Shown piece after piece: positions 42,063-50,115 of a DNA stretch of 64,000 nucleotides. Under the pieces are notes generated by a model, which saw nothing but the letters and a program-made list of their open reading frames with translations, was not told the origin of the DNA and did not search any database. Origin of the DNA: an uncultured Desulfobulbaceae bacterium (GTDB lineage: Bacteria > Desulfobacterota > Desulfobulbia > Desulfobulbales > BM004); the NCBI GenBank assembly GCA_947259115.1, contig CAMYKS010000014.1, forward strand, positions 57,280 through 121,279. Reading direction: 5' to 3'. The position numbers and the translations under genes were made by a program. Position 1 is the first letter of the stretch. Each line of letters starts with the position of its first letter.

Positions 42063-44271
42063 TCCATGCCTGCAGGAAGGGGAGCCATGCTGGGAGTTTT
42101 TTAACTGCTTCAAGGTCCTCTGTGATGCCCATGGCGATAAGGACATTGACTGCTGGCTGATTCCCCAAACCCATTGCCGCAACTATATATTTGATGATTT
42201 TTTCGAAAAAATATCCACTTGCCTCTCCTGTGATTATTTCAAGCAAAAGGGAAGTCTGCACCCGAGAGGGTATAATTTTTTTATAGCTGAGCAACTGAGG
42301 GAGTTCAACAGGAAAGCGTTTGAGCAGCAGTTCCAGAAAGAGGAAAGTTTTGTCCAAATATTAAATAGGATTCCCGATGGCCTCTTCACCTTTGATAAAG
42401 ATTGGCGCATTAGTTATTTCAACCCGGCTGCCGAAAACATAACTGGTTTTTACGCCGAAGATGCAATCGGCATGTACTGCGACGATGTGTTCAGAATGAC
42501 GGGTGTTGGTTCCGGCAATGCTCTCAGGCAGGTAATTAACGAAGGCGTTGATGTCCACAATCGGGAATATGAAATTACTGATATTAGGGGCAGGAAGATT
42601 CCGGTTATCTGCTCAACCTCTGCTTTCAGGAATGAGCGCGGCGAGGTCATGGGCGGACTTGAGATATTCAAAGACATTACCGAATTGAAAAGGTTACAGG
42701 AAGAAATCGTCAAGCGTGAGAAAAAATACCGGCGGATATTTGAAGGCAGTCATGATATGATCTATACCTCCACTCTGGAAGGAAACCTTCTGGATGTCAA
42801 CCAGGCCGGTTTGGATATGTTGGGATATCCAAACAAGGATGAACTGTTGAAAATCGGTCAGGCTTATCGGCTCTATAGGGATAGCAAGGACCGGGAAAAA
42901 TTTGTCACCCTGATGAACCGTGACGGGTACGTCAAGGATTTTGAAGTTGATTTCCGCAAATTTGACGGGCAGCCTATCCACACCCTTGTCTCCAGCCGAC
43001 GTTATGAAAACCCTGAAACAGGTGCTGTTGAATATGAGGGAATTATCAAAGATATTACCAGGCGCAAGCAGGCAGAGGAGATAATCCAGCAACGCAACAG
43101 GGAACTATCCATTCTGAACAGTATCGCCGTGGTCCTCAATTTCACCATGGACTTGGACAGCATCCTGAAACTCACTCTTGAAAGAGTCCGCAAGAATCTA
43201 TCCATCACGAAAGGGGGTATTTTTTTATTTGAAGATGAGAATCATACACCAACCATGAAAGCCGGTTTCGGCCTGCCGGAGGCAACTGAAAAAAATCCGG
43301 CACAGATAAAATTCAAAGATATCATGCTGATGGAATATCTGGTTCAAAAGAAGACAGAGCTTGAGCCGGAAACATCCTTTCCATCATTTAAGGTTCGTTA
43401 TACCGCTGGCGCTGAGCCTCCCCAGTGGCTTACCTGCTATCTCATTACATCAAAGAGAAAAACGGTCGGTTTTTTCGGCTTTGGATCCACGAAATCTAAA
43501 ATATTAAGCATCCAGGAACTTCATCTGCTGGGTTCTCTTGGCAACCTGCTGGGCAATGCCATCGAGAACGCCAAACTGATGGAAACAATTGGTCAGCATC
43601 GTCAAGAACTGCGGCAACTGACGGAAAAGTTGTTCCAAACCCAGGAAGAGGAGAGACGCCGTATCGCACGGGAATTGCATGATGAGACGAGCCAGTCTCT
43701 TACTGCTGTGAAATTAGGCCTGGACAGGCTGGAGCAGAAAATTCCTGCTGATAAAATCGGACTGCAGAATGACCTGAATGACACCAGGAGAATGCTGCTG
43801 CGGACTGCGTCGGAAATAAGGCGTCTTTCCTATAATTTACACCCAACCCTCTTAAGCGACCTTGGCTTGGAACCTGCCCTGAAGCTTTATTTCAAGGAAA
43901 TTAGGGAGCATTCAAACCTGGATATACATTTCAAGATGATTGGTTTTGATAAGCGCATGGACAAGGATTTGGAAACAGCACTCTACAGGTTCAGCCAGGA
44001 AACACTTACCAATACCCTGAAACATTCCGGAGCCGAGACCTTCAAGTGCAAAATAATCAAGAGTTACCCCAATATTATTTTTACCGCCGAGGATGACGGA
44101 GTAGGTTTCAATGAAGGAATAGAAAATCAGGACAAGAGGAGCTTGGGGCTGATCGGCATGCGGGAGAGAACCCTGCTGCTCGGAGGTGTTTTCCAGCTTA
44201 AGGGGAGACCCGGAGAGGGTACCAGAATACGCATTGAAATTCCTTTACACGAGGAGCAGGGGTGTAAATGA
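42031..44271 (+). CDS. Cytoplasmic NarL-type sensor histidine kinase (two-CW, PAS, PAS, GAF, HisKA_3)
   Basis: 746 residues from a GTG inside the end of the V4R gene. The N-terminus has a Cys/Trp domain (PCWEFFNCFKVLC, DCWLIPQTHC; about 18-50), possibly Fe-S or zinc binding. PAS domains lie at about 105-220 and 230-350 with PAC motifs. A GAF domain is at about 365-520. The HisKA_3 box RRRIARELHDETSQ near residue 545 carries the phospho-His, and the ATPase domain has the DDGVGF and GLIGMRERT motifs. No transmembrane helices, so it senses a cytoplasmic signal. The stop overlaps the response-regulator start (ATGA). Confidence 0.9.
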   Translation: MSLLHEKRPSSPCLQEGEPCWEFFNCFKVLCDAHGDKDIDCWLIPQTHCRNYIFDDFFEKISTCLSCDYFKQKGSLHPRGYNFFIAEQLREFNRKAFEQQFQKEESFVQILNRIPDGLFTFDKDWRISYFNPAAENITGFYAEDAIGMYCDDVFRMTGVGSGNALRQVINEGVDVHNREYEITDIRGRKIPVICSTSAFRNERGEVMGGLEIFKDITELKRLQEEIVKREKKYRRIFEGSHDMIYTSTLEGNLLDVNQAGLDMLGYPNKDELLKIGQAYRLYRDSKDREKFVTLMNRDGYVKDFEVDFRKFDGQPIHTLVSSRRYENPETGAVEYEGIIKDITRRKQAEEIIQQRNRELSILNSIAVVLNFTMDLDSILKLTLERVRKNLSITKGGIFLFEDENHTPTMKAGFGLPEATEKNPAQIKFKDIMLMEYLVQKKTELEPETSFPSFKVRYTAGAEPPQWLTCYLITSKRKTVGFFGFGSTKSKILSIQELHLLGSLGNLLGNAIENAKLMETIGQHRQELRQLTEKLFQTQEEERRRIARELHDETSQSLTAVKLGLDRLEQKIPADKIGLQNDLNDTRRMLLRTASEIRRLSYNLHPTLLSDLGLEPALKLYFKEIREHSNLDIHFKMIGFDKRMDKDLETALYRFSQETLTNTLKHSGAETFKCKIIKSYPNIIFTAEDDGVGFNEGIENQDKRSLGLIGMRERTLLLGGVFQLKGRPGEGTRIRIEIPLHEEQGCK

Positions 44272-44930
44272 TAAAGCCCATCAGGATCCTACTTGCTGAT
44301 GATCATACCATTGTCCGGCAAGGTTTGGCGCGGTTGCTGGAAGAGCAGCCGGACCTGGAAATAATCGGCGAGGCAATCAACGGCCAGGTTGTCGTTGATA
44401 TGGCGCTTGAACTGGTGCCCGATATTATTATTATGGACATTGCCATGCCTCTGCTGAATGGAATTGAGGCAGCCAAGAGAGTACGCAAAAGTCTGCCTGA
44501 CTGCAAGATCCTCATACTGTCCATGTATTCCCACGAGCATTATATCCACCAGCTTTTGGAGACTGGGATTTCAGGGTACCTGCTGAAGGAGTCCAGTGGC
44601 CAGGACATCATAAAGGCAATCAAGGGTGCCATGAGAAATGAGACTTTTTTAAGCCCCGCCATATCTCAAAAAATTGAGGACTCCCAATATTCCCCCCATA
44701 AGAAATCTTCAAGAGAAAAAAGGTATGAGGAACTGTCAAATCGTGAGCGGGAGGTGTTCCAGCTCATTGCAGAGGGGTTTTCGACCAGGCAGATTACCGA
44801 TTTATTATGCATCAGTACAAGCACGGTTAAATCACACCGAGCCAAGATCATGGAAAAGCTGGGCTTGAAATCACCTGTGCAGCTTGGCCGGTTTGCCATT
44901 AAACTGGGACTGGTTGATCCTGATTTTTAA
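44268..44930 (+). CDS. NarL/FixJ-family response regulator
   Basis: 220 residues: receiver domain with acidic residues LLADDH near residue 9, phospho-acceptor Asp in IIIMDIAMP near residue 56, conserved Lys in YLLKESS; and a C-terminal LuxR-type HTH (LSNREREVFQLIAEG ... STSTVKSHRAKIMEKL). It is coupled to the kinase by an ATGA overlap. Target genes are unknown; the divergent C1 locus is a candidate. Confidence 0.93.
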   Translation: MIKPIRILLADDHTIVRQGLARLLEEQPDLEIIGEAINGQVVVDMALELVPDIIIMDIAMPLLNGIEAAKRVRKSLPDCKILILSMYSHEHYIHQLLETGISGYLLKESSGQDIIKAIKGAMRNETFLSPAISQKIEDSQYSPHKKSSREKRYEELSNREREVFQLIAEGFSTRQITDLLCISTSTVKSHRAKIMEKLGLKSPVQLGRFAIKLGLVDPDF

Positions 44931-45327
44931 TATGAGCCGGAAACGATTCCTCCATGATGTATAGCTGCACCAGGCTATTTGAGGAGCCGAAGCAAGATAT
45001 ATTCCTGAAAAATGCGGGTTAGTCGAACAATCCCTAGGTTTATCTACCCCGGGGTTTATACCTGTGAATCGGGGTTTATCGATTCTCATCAAGTCAAACA
45101 GTTAGCCCGAATATTTCATGAACAATTTTGAAAAATTAGTTTAACTATCTGTTTTTGTGGTTTAAATTTTGTATTTCCAATGTATTTGTCCGGTTACAGT
45201 TTGTACCAAGTGACTGAATAGATTTTTTTCAAAACTGTTCACCCTTTGGGCAAGCCGATACATCCGTATAGCCTGCAGTGTTAGGCGTTTCGCATACTAA
45301 AGTATCGAAGTCTCCTTTTTCGGTCAC
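44931..45327. other. Intergenic region with IS-end-like repeats
   Basis: About 400 bases downstream of the response regulator. It holds one 17-bp motif copy (45006-45022) that recurs at 45376-45392 and, inverted and imperfect, at 45102-45119. These look like ends of lost or rearranged insertion sequences. No gene is supported. Confidence 0.5.
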
Positions 45328-45392
45328 TTATCTGCACAAACGACTTACACTTTGTCTATCCGGCGTATCGACTCGTGAAAAATGCGGGTTAG
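45006..45392. repeat. Repeated TGAAAAATGCGGGTTAG motif (two direct copies, one inverted imperfect copy)
   Basis: Perfect 17-bp copies lie at 45006-45022 and 45376-45392, and a diverged inverted copy at 45102-45119. The downstream copy abuts the point where IS3 transposase homology ends. I read them as terminal repeats of a second, deleted mobile element. Confidence 0.55.
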
Positions 45393-46173
45393 GGAGACAG
45401 TTTGAATTTTGAATGATCGGAAAATAGATCTGTCCCGGTTTTCTCTGCTCTGGTGTCTTTATCGAGTGGAAAAATGATTCTGCCACCGCATTATCCCAGC
45501 AGTTGCCCTTCCGACTCATACTTTGAACAAAACTATGTTTCTGCAACACTGCTCTGAAATCCTTGCTGGCATACTGAACTCCCCGGTCACTATGCACCAT
45601 GAGGCCTTGGTGGCCTGGCCTGCGCCTGAGAATTGCCTTATTAAGGGCACGTATGGCTGAATATCTTTCAAGTGATGCACTCAGATCCCAACCAACAACA
45701 ATTCGAGAAAACAGGTCGATGAATACCGTCAGGTAATACCATCTCTTTCCAACCTTCAAATAGGTGATATCGCTTACCCAGGCAGTGTCCGGGGTGGGGA
45801 CCGTGAACTGGCGATCAAGCAGGTTGGGAGCAACAGGCTCATTGTGTTTTGAGTCGGTCGTTACAACAAACTTTTTGACCGTTCGGCATTTCAGGCCCAT
45901 ATCTCTCATATGACGGGCAACTCGCTGTCTGCTTACTCTTGAAAACTCAGGATCTTCACGAAGGTCTGCAGTTATTATTGGGCTGCCTGCCATCCCTTTG
46001 TGCTGTGCAAATAATTCCTTGATTCGTGCTCGGAGCCTGTCATTCTCTATTTTTCGAGATGATAACGGGGCTTTGAGCCAACGGTAATATCAGCTCTGTG
46101 AAACTTCGAATACCTGGCACATCTTCTTCACCGGAAATGACGAGCGATTTTTCACAATGAATGTAAATTTCAT
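45328..46173 (-). pseudogene. IS3-family transposase ORFB, broken
   Basis: The frame starts at 46173 (ATGA overlap with the ORFA stop) but has a TGA at 46090-46092, where relatives have Gly in the SGYYRW motif. After that it is open to 45328. The DDE residues are present (WVSDITYLK, VHSDRGVQY, AVAESFFHSIK), but homology ends after the Glu, near 45457; the last ~40 codons are unrelated sequence. Both defects make it a pseudogene. Confidence 0.85.
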
Positions 46174-46524
46174 TTCGATGCTCTGCTGAAGATGGCCATG
46201 GCTTTTTTTAAGATATCTCGCTCCATCTCGGTATCTTTGAGTTTCTTCTCTAGTTCCCGAATTCTTTTCTGCTCCTGAGTGAGGGCGATCTTCCCATGGC
46301 CAGGAAAAGCTAATTTTCCACTTTCACGCATCTGGCGACGCCAACGGTATATAAGGTCACTATTGATTCCTAAATTCTCAGCCACCTCAGAGACCGTGCG
46401 TCCCGGTTCCTCACTGAGTAGGACGGCGTTTCTTTTGAAATCTGAATCGTATTTTCTTCTGTTTTGAACACTCATGTTTTCCTCCTGTCGTTTTCATAAC
46501 AACGACTTAACTGAGTGTCCACTA
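45393..46524 (-). mobile_element. Degenerate IS3-family insertion sequence
   Basis: Contains ORFA (46170-46475) and a broken ORFB (to about 45457). The upstream end near 46512-46524 reads TAGTGGACACTCA on the minus strand, a typical IS3-type terminus. The other terminus is missing; homology stops before the repeat at 45376-45392. It interrupts the left end of the integron cassette array. The exact outer boundaries are estimated. Confidence 0.75.
46170..46475 (-). CDS. IS3-family transposase ORFA
   Basis: 101 residues: HTH_Tnp_1 domain (RRKYDSDFKRNAVLL ... SEVAENLGINSDLIYRWRRQM) followed by a leucine-zipper-like segment (RIRELEKKLKDTEMERDILKKA). It appears intact, with AGGAGG before the ATG. 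With ORFB broken, the element should not move by itself. Confidence 0.9.
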   Translation of the reverse strand: MSVQNRRKYDSDFKRNAVLLSEEPGRTVSEVAENLGINSDLIYRWRRQMRESGKLAFPGHGKIALTQEQKRIRELEKKLKDTEMERDILKKAMAIFSRASK

Positions 46525-46576
46525 TTTCATAGCAGGATTAGTGCTGTCGTACATTCGCAAGAACAGCGCTATCCCA

Positions 46577-46909
46577 TTAAGGCTTCCTCCCTTCAGAACT
46601 ATCGCTCTGCAGGGAGTGTTCTTTACTTGTCCCGCGACCAAAAAGCATATGGCGGCTTGCCCAGAGCAATGCCAAAAGCAAGTATAACGCAGCAAGTGCT
46701 AATATTAAGACAAAACCTAGCACGCGTGACGGAATTAGGTCTATGATAAAGGGACCCGCGAATCCGAGAACGAGTGCTGTGAATAACACATGAGCCATAA
46801 GCGAAGGGCCCTGAAAGAAACCACTCATACTGAGCTTCCTTTTATAGAAAAGATACAGCGCGATGCTCCAGCCGCTTAACATCAGGCGTGTCCGGGCTTG
46901 GAGCCGCAT
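46577..46909 (-). CDS. Small hydrophobic membrane protein (integron cassette)
   Basis: About 110 residues from the ATG at 46909, which lies seven bases after the GTTAGC end of an attC-like site, as in other cassettes; a TTG at 46948 would start inside the attC site. Two or three hydrophobic helices (VLFTALVLGFAGPFIIDLI, VLGFVLILALAALYLLLALLW) and a polar C-terminus. I do not recognise a family. Its own downstream attC is missing, presumably removed with the IS3 insertion at 46524. Confidence 0.5.
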   Translation of the reverse strand: MRLQARTRLMLSGWSIALYLFYKRKLSMSGFFQGPSLMAHVLFTALVLGFAGPFIIDLIPSRVLGFVLILALAALYLLLALLWASRHMLFGRGTSKEHSLQSDSSEGRKP

Positions 46910-46915
46910 CGTTTG

Positions 46916-46989
46916 AGCTAACTTGGGGGCCAGAAGCGTTTCCGTCAACCACCCTCATTTTTTAGCCTAAAGGTAGCGATTGGTTATGC
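46916..46989 (-). other. attC-like recombination site 4 (after higA)
   Basis: On the minus strand it begins GCATAAC and ends GTTAGC, with the higA stop codon TAA inside the first core. Its interior shares a 21-bp identical block (46958-46978 versus 48371-48391) and a GGAAACGC word with attC site 2. Confidence 0.75.
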
Positions 46990-47280
46990 TGCTTTGTATG
47001 TTTTTACTTCGTTTGGTAAACGGCCAGCAAGTCTGTCCTCTTCAACATCAAGATCATAGTCCATCTGAAGACCAAGCCAGAATTGTGGCGACATTTTAAA
47101 GTAATGGGCCAAGCGAAGCGCTGTATCAGCCGTAACCCTTCTTTTGCCATGTACAATTTCATTTATTCGGCGAGGTGCTACACCGATGTCATTGGCAATT
47201 TTATTCTGACTTAAATGCATAGGAATCAGAAATTCCTCAAGCAGAACCTCGCCAGGATGTAATGGGTTCATTTTTTTCAT
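46984..47280 (-). CDS. higA: HigA-type antitoxin
   Basis: 98 residues: XRE-type HTH of the HigA/VapI family (NPLHPGEVLLEEFLIPMHLS, NKIANDIGVAPRRINEIVHGKRRVT, FWLGLQMDYDL). It binds and neutralises HigB and represses the pair. The toxin gene is directly upstream (12-base gap), the reverse of classical antitoxin-first order and typical of higBA. Part of an integron cassette array, where toxin-antitoxin pairs are common. Confidence 0.92.
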   Translation of the reverse strand: MKKMNPLHPGEVLLEEFLIPMHLSQNKIANDIGVAPRRINEIVHGKRRVTADTALRLAHYFKMSPQFWLGLQMDYDLDVEEDRLAGRLPNEVKTYKAA

Positions 47281-47292
47281 TTTTACAACCTC

Positions 47293-47574
47293 CTAATGGT
47301 AATCGACTATTGCCACGTCAAATGCATCACCCTTCCGCCATTTAAAGCACACCCTCCATTGCTCATTGATTCTAATACTATGCTGTCCTTTTCTTTTGCC
47401 TTTTAGTTGTTCTAGGCGGTTGGAAGGGGGGACCTTCAGGTCATTTAGTATTGTTGCCCGGTTTAGCATGCGGAGTTTTCGCAAAGCCACATGCTGTATA
47501 TCGTTTGGGAATTTCTTTGAGAAAAACCTGTTGAATGTTATTTCGGTATCCTTGCATTTAAATGACTGTATCAT
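47293..47574 (-). CDS. higB: HigB-type RelE-superfamily toxin
   Basis: 93 residues: IQSFKCKDTEITFNRFFSKKF, HVALRKLRMLNRATILNDLKVPPSNRLEQLKGKRKGQHSIRINEQWRVCFKW and a C-terminal DVAIVDYH, the full HigB pattern. It is a ribosome-dependent mRNA interferase by family. Paired with higA; an inverted repeat upstream (47600-47618) is a likely operator. Confidence 0.92.
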   Translation of the reverse strand: MIQSFKCKDTEITFNRFFSKKFPNDIQHVALRKLRMLNRATILNDLKVPPSNRLEQLKGKRKGQHSIRINEQWRVCFKWRKGDAFDVAIVDYH

Positions 47575-47599
47575 AAATTATATATTAATTTGCATAACG

Positions 47600-47618
47600 T
47601 ATAACGTCAAGCGTTATA
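47600..47618. promoter_or_regulatory. Probable HigA operator upstream of higB
   Basis: A perfect inverted repeat TATAACG-5 bases-CGTTATA sits 26 to 44 bases before the higB ATG, inside an AT-rich promoter region. Position and symmetry fit autorepression by HigA. Confidence 0.55.
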
Positions 47619-47632
47619 ATTAATTGGAGTAG

Positions 47633-47694
47633 GCATAACTTTTGAGCTAAGACGCGCGCTGTTCCAGCGCGTCGATCTTCAGCGAATGTTAGCT
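47633..47694 (-). other. attC-like recombination site 3 (between relE and higB)
   Basis: A 62-bp site with cores GCTAAC (inside the relE 3' end) and GTTATGC, and inner arms GCTGAAGA / TCTTAGC that pair with one extra base, the extrahelical base typical of attC. The centre is a palindrome (GACGCGCTGG... and complement). It is the best-formed of the four sites. Confidence 0.8.
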
Positions 47695-47984
47695 TTTTTT
47701 CTTTTGGAGGCCTTTTTGTAAACGAGATTTTTATTTCTTTTCCCAACAGCTATAACCAGGACAACAACTTCCTTTTTAATTACTTCGTAAACTAAGCGGT
47801 AACCACTGGCTCTCAGTTTGATTTTGTAGTGATTTTCGAAGTCGTAAAGTTGGCTTGCGGCTACTTGGGGATTTTGTAGGCGCTCTATTAGTTTTTTCTT
47901 CAACTGACCTTGAATGGATGAATCTAGTTTTTTCCATTCCTTCAGGGCGGTTGGCAGAAATTTAAGTTTGTATTTATATCTCAT
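47679..47984 (-). CDS. relE: RelE-type toxin
   Basis: 101 residues: KLKFLPTALKEWKKLDSSIQGQLKKKL, KIKLRASGYRLVYEV and VLVIAVGKRNKNLVYKKA, a standard RelE mRNA interferase. Its start overlaps the antitoxin 3' end by 11 bases. The last codons double as the first core of attC site 3. Confidence 0.93.
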   Translation of the reverse strand: MRYKYKLKFLPTALKEWKKLDSSIQGQLKKKLIERLQNPQVAASQLYDFENHYKIKLRASGYRLVYEVIKKEVVVLVIAVGKRNKNLVYKKASKRKKANIR

Positions 47985-48225
47985 CTATATCAACTTCTAC
48001 AGCTTTGATTTTTTCATCTTGCCTTTCTTTTACGATAAGGCCGAGCTGATAATCCTCCAGCCTCTCCATGAGCTCCTCGTAGGTTGCAGCTGGTATTAGA
48101 TAAGCAGTTGGTTGATTATGATTTAATATGGCGATGGGCTCACCTTCAGATTGATCTATGAGGGCGCTCGGGTTTCTTTTTAGCTCAGTTATGCTGGCTG
48201 AACAATTTGCAAGTACAGATTTCAT
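47974..48225 (-). CDS. RelB/Phd-type antitoxin
   Basis: 83 residues of the Phd/YefM fold: ASITELKRNPSALIDQSEGEPIAILNHNQPTAYLIPAATYEELMERLED, then a charged C-terminal tail that would wrap the toxin. It is an antitoxin and repressor. Two 15-bp direct repeats upstream are likely operators. Confidence 0.9.
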   Translation of the reverse strand: MKSVLANCSASITELKRNPSALIDQSEGEPIAILNHNQPTAYLIPAATYEELMERLEDYQLGLIVKERQDEKIKAVEVDIDEI

Positions 48226-48244
48226 GACATTCTCCTATGGGCTA

Positions 48245-48283
48245 AATTTAGCACTTATTTCAGACCATAATTTAGCACTTATT
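48245..48283. promoter_or_regulatory. Direct-repeat operator upstream of the RelB-type antitoxin
   Basis: Two perfect copies of AATTTAGCACTTATT at 48245-48259 and 48269-48283 (24-base period, just over two helical turns) lie 20-58 bases before the antitoxin ATG. Likely bound by the antitoxin for autoregulation. Confidence 0.55.
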
Positions 48284-48320
48284 CAAATGTATTTCAAGTG
48301 AAGAAATTAGTTTTATGATG

Positions 48321-48402
48321 GCTAACAAGTCGAGGGGCGGGCCAGAGGCGTTTCCGGCAGTTACCCCTACTTTTTTAGCCTAAAGGTAGCGTTTTGTTGT
48401 GC
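48321..48402 (-). other. attC-like recombination site 2 (at the 3' end of the potassium-channel gene)
   Basis: On the minus strand it begins GCACAAC and ends GTTAGCC, 82 bp. It overlaps the last codons of the channel gene. The interior is closely similar to attC site 4. Confidence 0.75.
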
Positions 48403-49113
48403 GTTGATTCTTTCTTTTTCTTCAAGATCCCTTGCGCTTGATAATGCTGACGCTACAAGACCTGTTGGCACAGCTACTACACCCAAACCAACCATTAGAA
48501 CAAAAAAAGTGAATATCTTCCCACCTGCTGTTATAGGGTAAATATCTCCATATCCGACAGTGGTAAGGGTTGATAGTGCCCACCATAAACTATGAAAAAC
48601 AGAGGAAAATGCTTCTGGTTGGGCTTTGTTTTCAAAAAAATAAATACCTACAGCGGAAAAATATAGCACCATAATTGCTAAAATGCCGAAGAGAACCAAT
48701 TCTTCTCGGGCTATTATGAGGGCTTTATGAAACCTATTAATGGCTTTGCTATACCGTATTAATTTGAAAGCTCTGAATAACCTAAGTAGTCTTAAAATTC
48801 TTATCGCTCTTAAATCAATACCTGTTTGGAGATAGAATGGGAGGATTGCCAGAAAATCTATAAGTCCGAAAAAACTAAAAATAAATTTTAGCTTTTTATC
48901 TGCCACAGCCACCCGGCTCAGGTATTCAACGGTGAAGATCATGACTGTGATTACTTCAATATATTTAAGAATTGATAATGTTTTTTCTGACAAATTGGGA
49001 AGAGTTTCGACTGAGAAAGATACGAGTGAAACAACGATCAAAAATTGAATAAAAAGGTCAAAGATTTTCCCTTGTGGAGTATCGTTCTTTTCTATTACCT
49101 GTTTGAAATTCAT
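48367..49113 (-). CDS. Voltage-gated-type potassium channel (Kv fold)
   Basis: About 248 residues from the ATG at 49113; a TTG at 49137 falls inside the attC core. Six predicted helices: S1-S3 (FLIVVSLVSFSVETL, VMIFTVEYLSRVA), an arginine-bearing S4 (RAIRILRLLRLFRAFKLIR), S5, the selectivity filter TTVGYGDIYP, and S6. It is a full-length inner-membrane cation channel, carried as an integron cassette gene. Its 3' end overlaps attC site 2. Confidence 0.9.
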   Translation of the reverse strand: MNFKQVIEKNDTPQGKIFDLFIQFLIVVSLVSFSVETLPNLSEKTLSILKYIEVITVMIFTVEYLSRVAVADKKLKFIFSFFGLIDFLAILPFYLQTGIDLRAIRILRLLRLFRAFKLIRYSKAINRFHKALIIAREELVLFGILAIMVLYFSAVGIYFFENKAQPEAFSSVFHSLWWALSTLTTVGYGDIYPITAGGKIFTFFVLMVGLGVVAVPTGLVASALSSARDLEEKERINAQQNATFRLKK

Positions 49114-49131
49114 ATTATCAATGTTTTTGTC

Positions 49132-49201
49132 GCACAACGTGTGAGCTCACAGGTTGACAGCGCGACAGTGCTGGCAATCCTTGTGCAGCTATTTGTTATG
49201 C
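49132..49201 (-). other. attC-like recombination site 1 (between NAD-binding and channel genes)
   Basis: A 70-bp site on the minus strand with cores GCATAAC (containing the stop codon of the upstream gene) and GTTGTGC. The interior contains GAGCTC and GCGCG palindromic words. Confidence 0.7.
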
Positions 49202-50053
49202 ATTTTGGTGATTCAGATTAGTGAAATAGTTTTTTAATGTGCGTCTTCCATACTCAGGAGCAACCATATCCATCGCCATGACCGTCATGAAAAATTCTAT
49301 TGGTCCATAAACCTTGCTTCCTGAAAATAACCTAACCATTTTGAGGATGGCAAGGCGTACCCAATTAGGAATATGCGTTATTTTCGGTTTTGTTCCCAGA
49401 GCCTCGAAGGCTATGGCCGCAATTTCATTATGCGTTTTGGTTTCGGGTCCACCTACCTTGATCTCTTTATCAGGCTTATCAATGGCATCCACACAGACAA
49501 TAGCTAAGTCCTCGCCATGTATCGGGTTCGTTCTCAGTTCTCCATCGCCGAATAAATAGATTCGTCCCTTTTTTGCCATTGTATAAAACTCGGTCATGTC
49601 TGAGAAAAAACCATTTGGGCGAATGATGCAATACGCCAATTCAGACTCTATTAAATGCTCGACGAAAAGTTCTTTTGCATCGCATATTTTCAAATTTCTA
49701 AGATTATCCCCGTTTAAAACAGAAATAAATATGAACTTTTTTACTCCGTTCTGTTTCGCCTCCTGCAAAAGATTCATATTTGCCTGATAGTCAACATCCA
49801 TATAGGTAAGACCATCTTTTTGCCTTGTGATACCAATTGTTGAAATAACGACATCAATATCCTTGCAACAACCCTTAATAGCATCTGGTTGATTTATTTC
49901 AGCTTGAAATATCTCAGTTATCTTAATGTTGTTCTGTTTTAGTTTTTCTGGATTGCGAGCAAGCACTCTAAGGGGATAAGACCTTTTTAGAAGTTCTTTG
50001 GCAATATATCTGCCTAAGTAACCTGTTGCTCCTGCTAGAAGAATTCTATTCAT
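49196..50053 (-). CDS. NAD(P)-binding atypical SDR / NmrA-like protein
   Basis: About 285 residues from MNRILLAG. Rossmann motif GATGYLGRYIAKELL, then VISTIGITRQ and a MDVDYQANMNLLQEAKQNGVKKFIFIS region (catalytic Tyr-Lys of classical SDRs not evident), matching atypical SDR subgroup a5. Substrate unknown; relatives act in quinone or isoflavone-type redox or as NAD(P) sensors. It shares a probable cassette with the MBL-fold gene upstream, since no attC is visible between them. Confidence 0.85.
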   Translation of the reverse strand: MNRILLAGATGYLGRYIAKELLKRSYPLRVLARNPEKLKQNNIKITEIFQAEINQPDAIKGCCKDIDVVISTIGITRQKDGLTYMDVDYQANMNLLQEAKQNGVKKFIFISVLNGDNLRNLKICDAKELFVEHLIESELAYCIIRPNGFFSDMTEFYTMAKKGRIYLFGDGELRTNPIHGEDLAIVCVDAIDKPDKEIKVGGPETKTHNEIAAIAFEALGTKPKITHIPNWVRLAILKMVRLFSGSKVYGPIEFFMTVMAMDMVAPEYGRRTLKNYFTNLNHQNA

Positions 50054-50115
50054 GTCGTATCTCAATTATTATGCTTTTTTCAATTAGGGATCTATAACAA
50101 TCATTCCCAGAACTA

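Noticed and set aside
46090..46092. In-frame TGA in the IS3 ORFB as another selenocysteine codon
   Set aside because: Relatives have Gly, not Cys, at this SGYYRW position, and the gene is also truncated at its 3' end. A nonsense mutation in a decaying IS is simpler.
46985..48225. Toxin-antitoxin region as a phage or plasmid remnant
   Set aside because: No phage or plasmid genes are present; the attC-like sites and the nearby intI explain it better.
50066..50115. attC site between the MBL and NAD-binding genes
   Set aside because: Only 62 bases separate the corrected start and the stop, and paired GTT cores are not visible; the two genes probably share one cassette.
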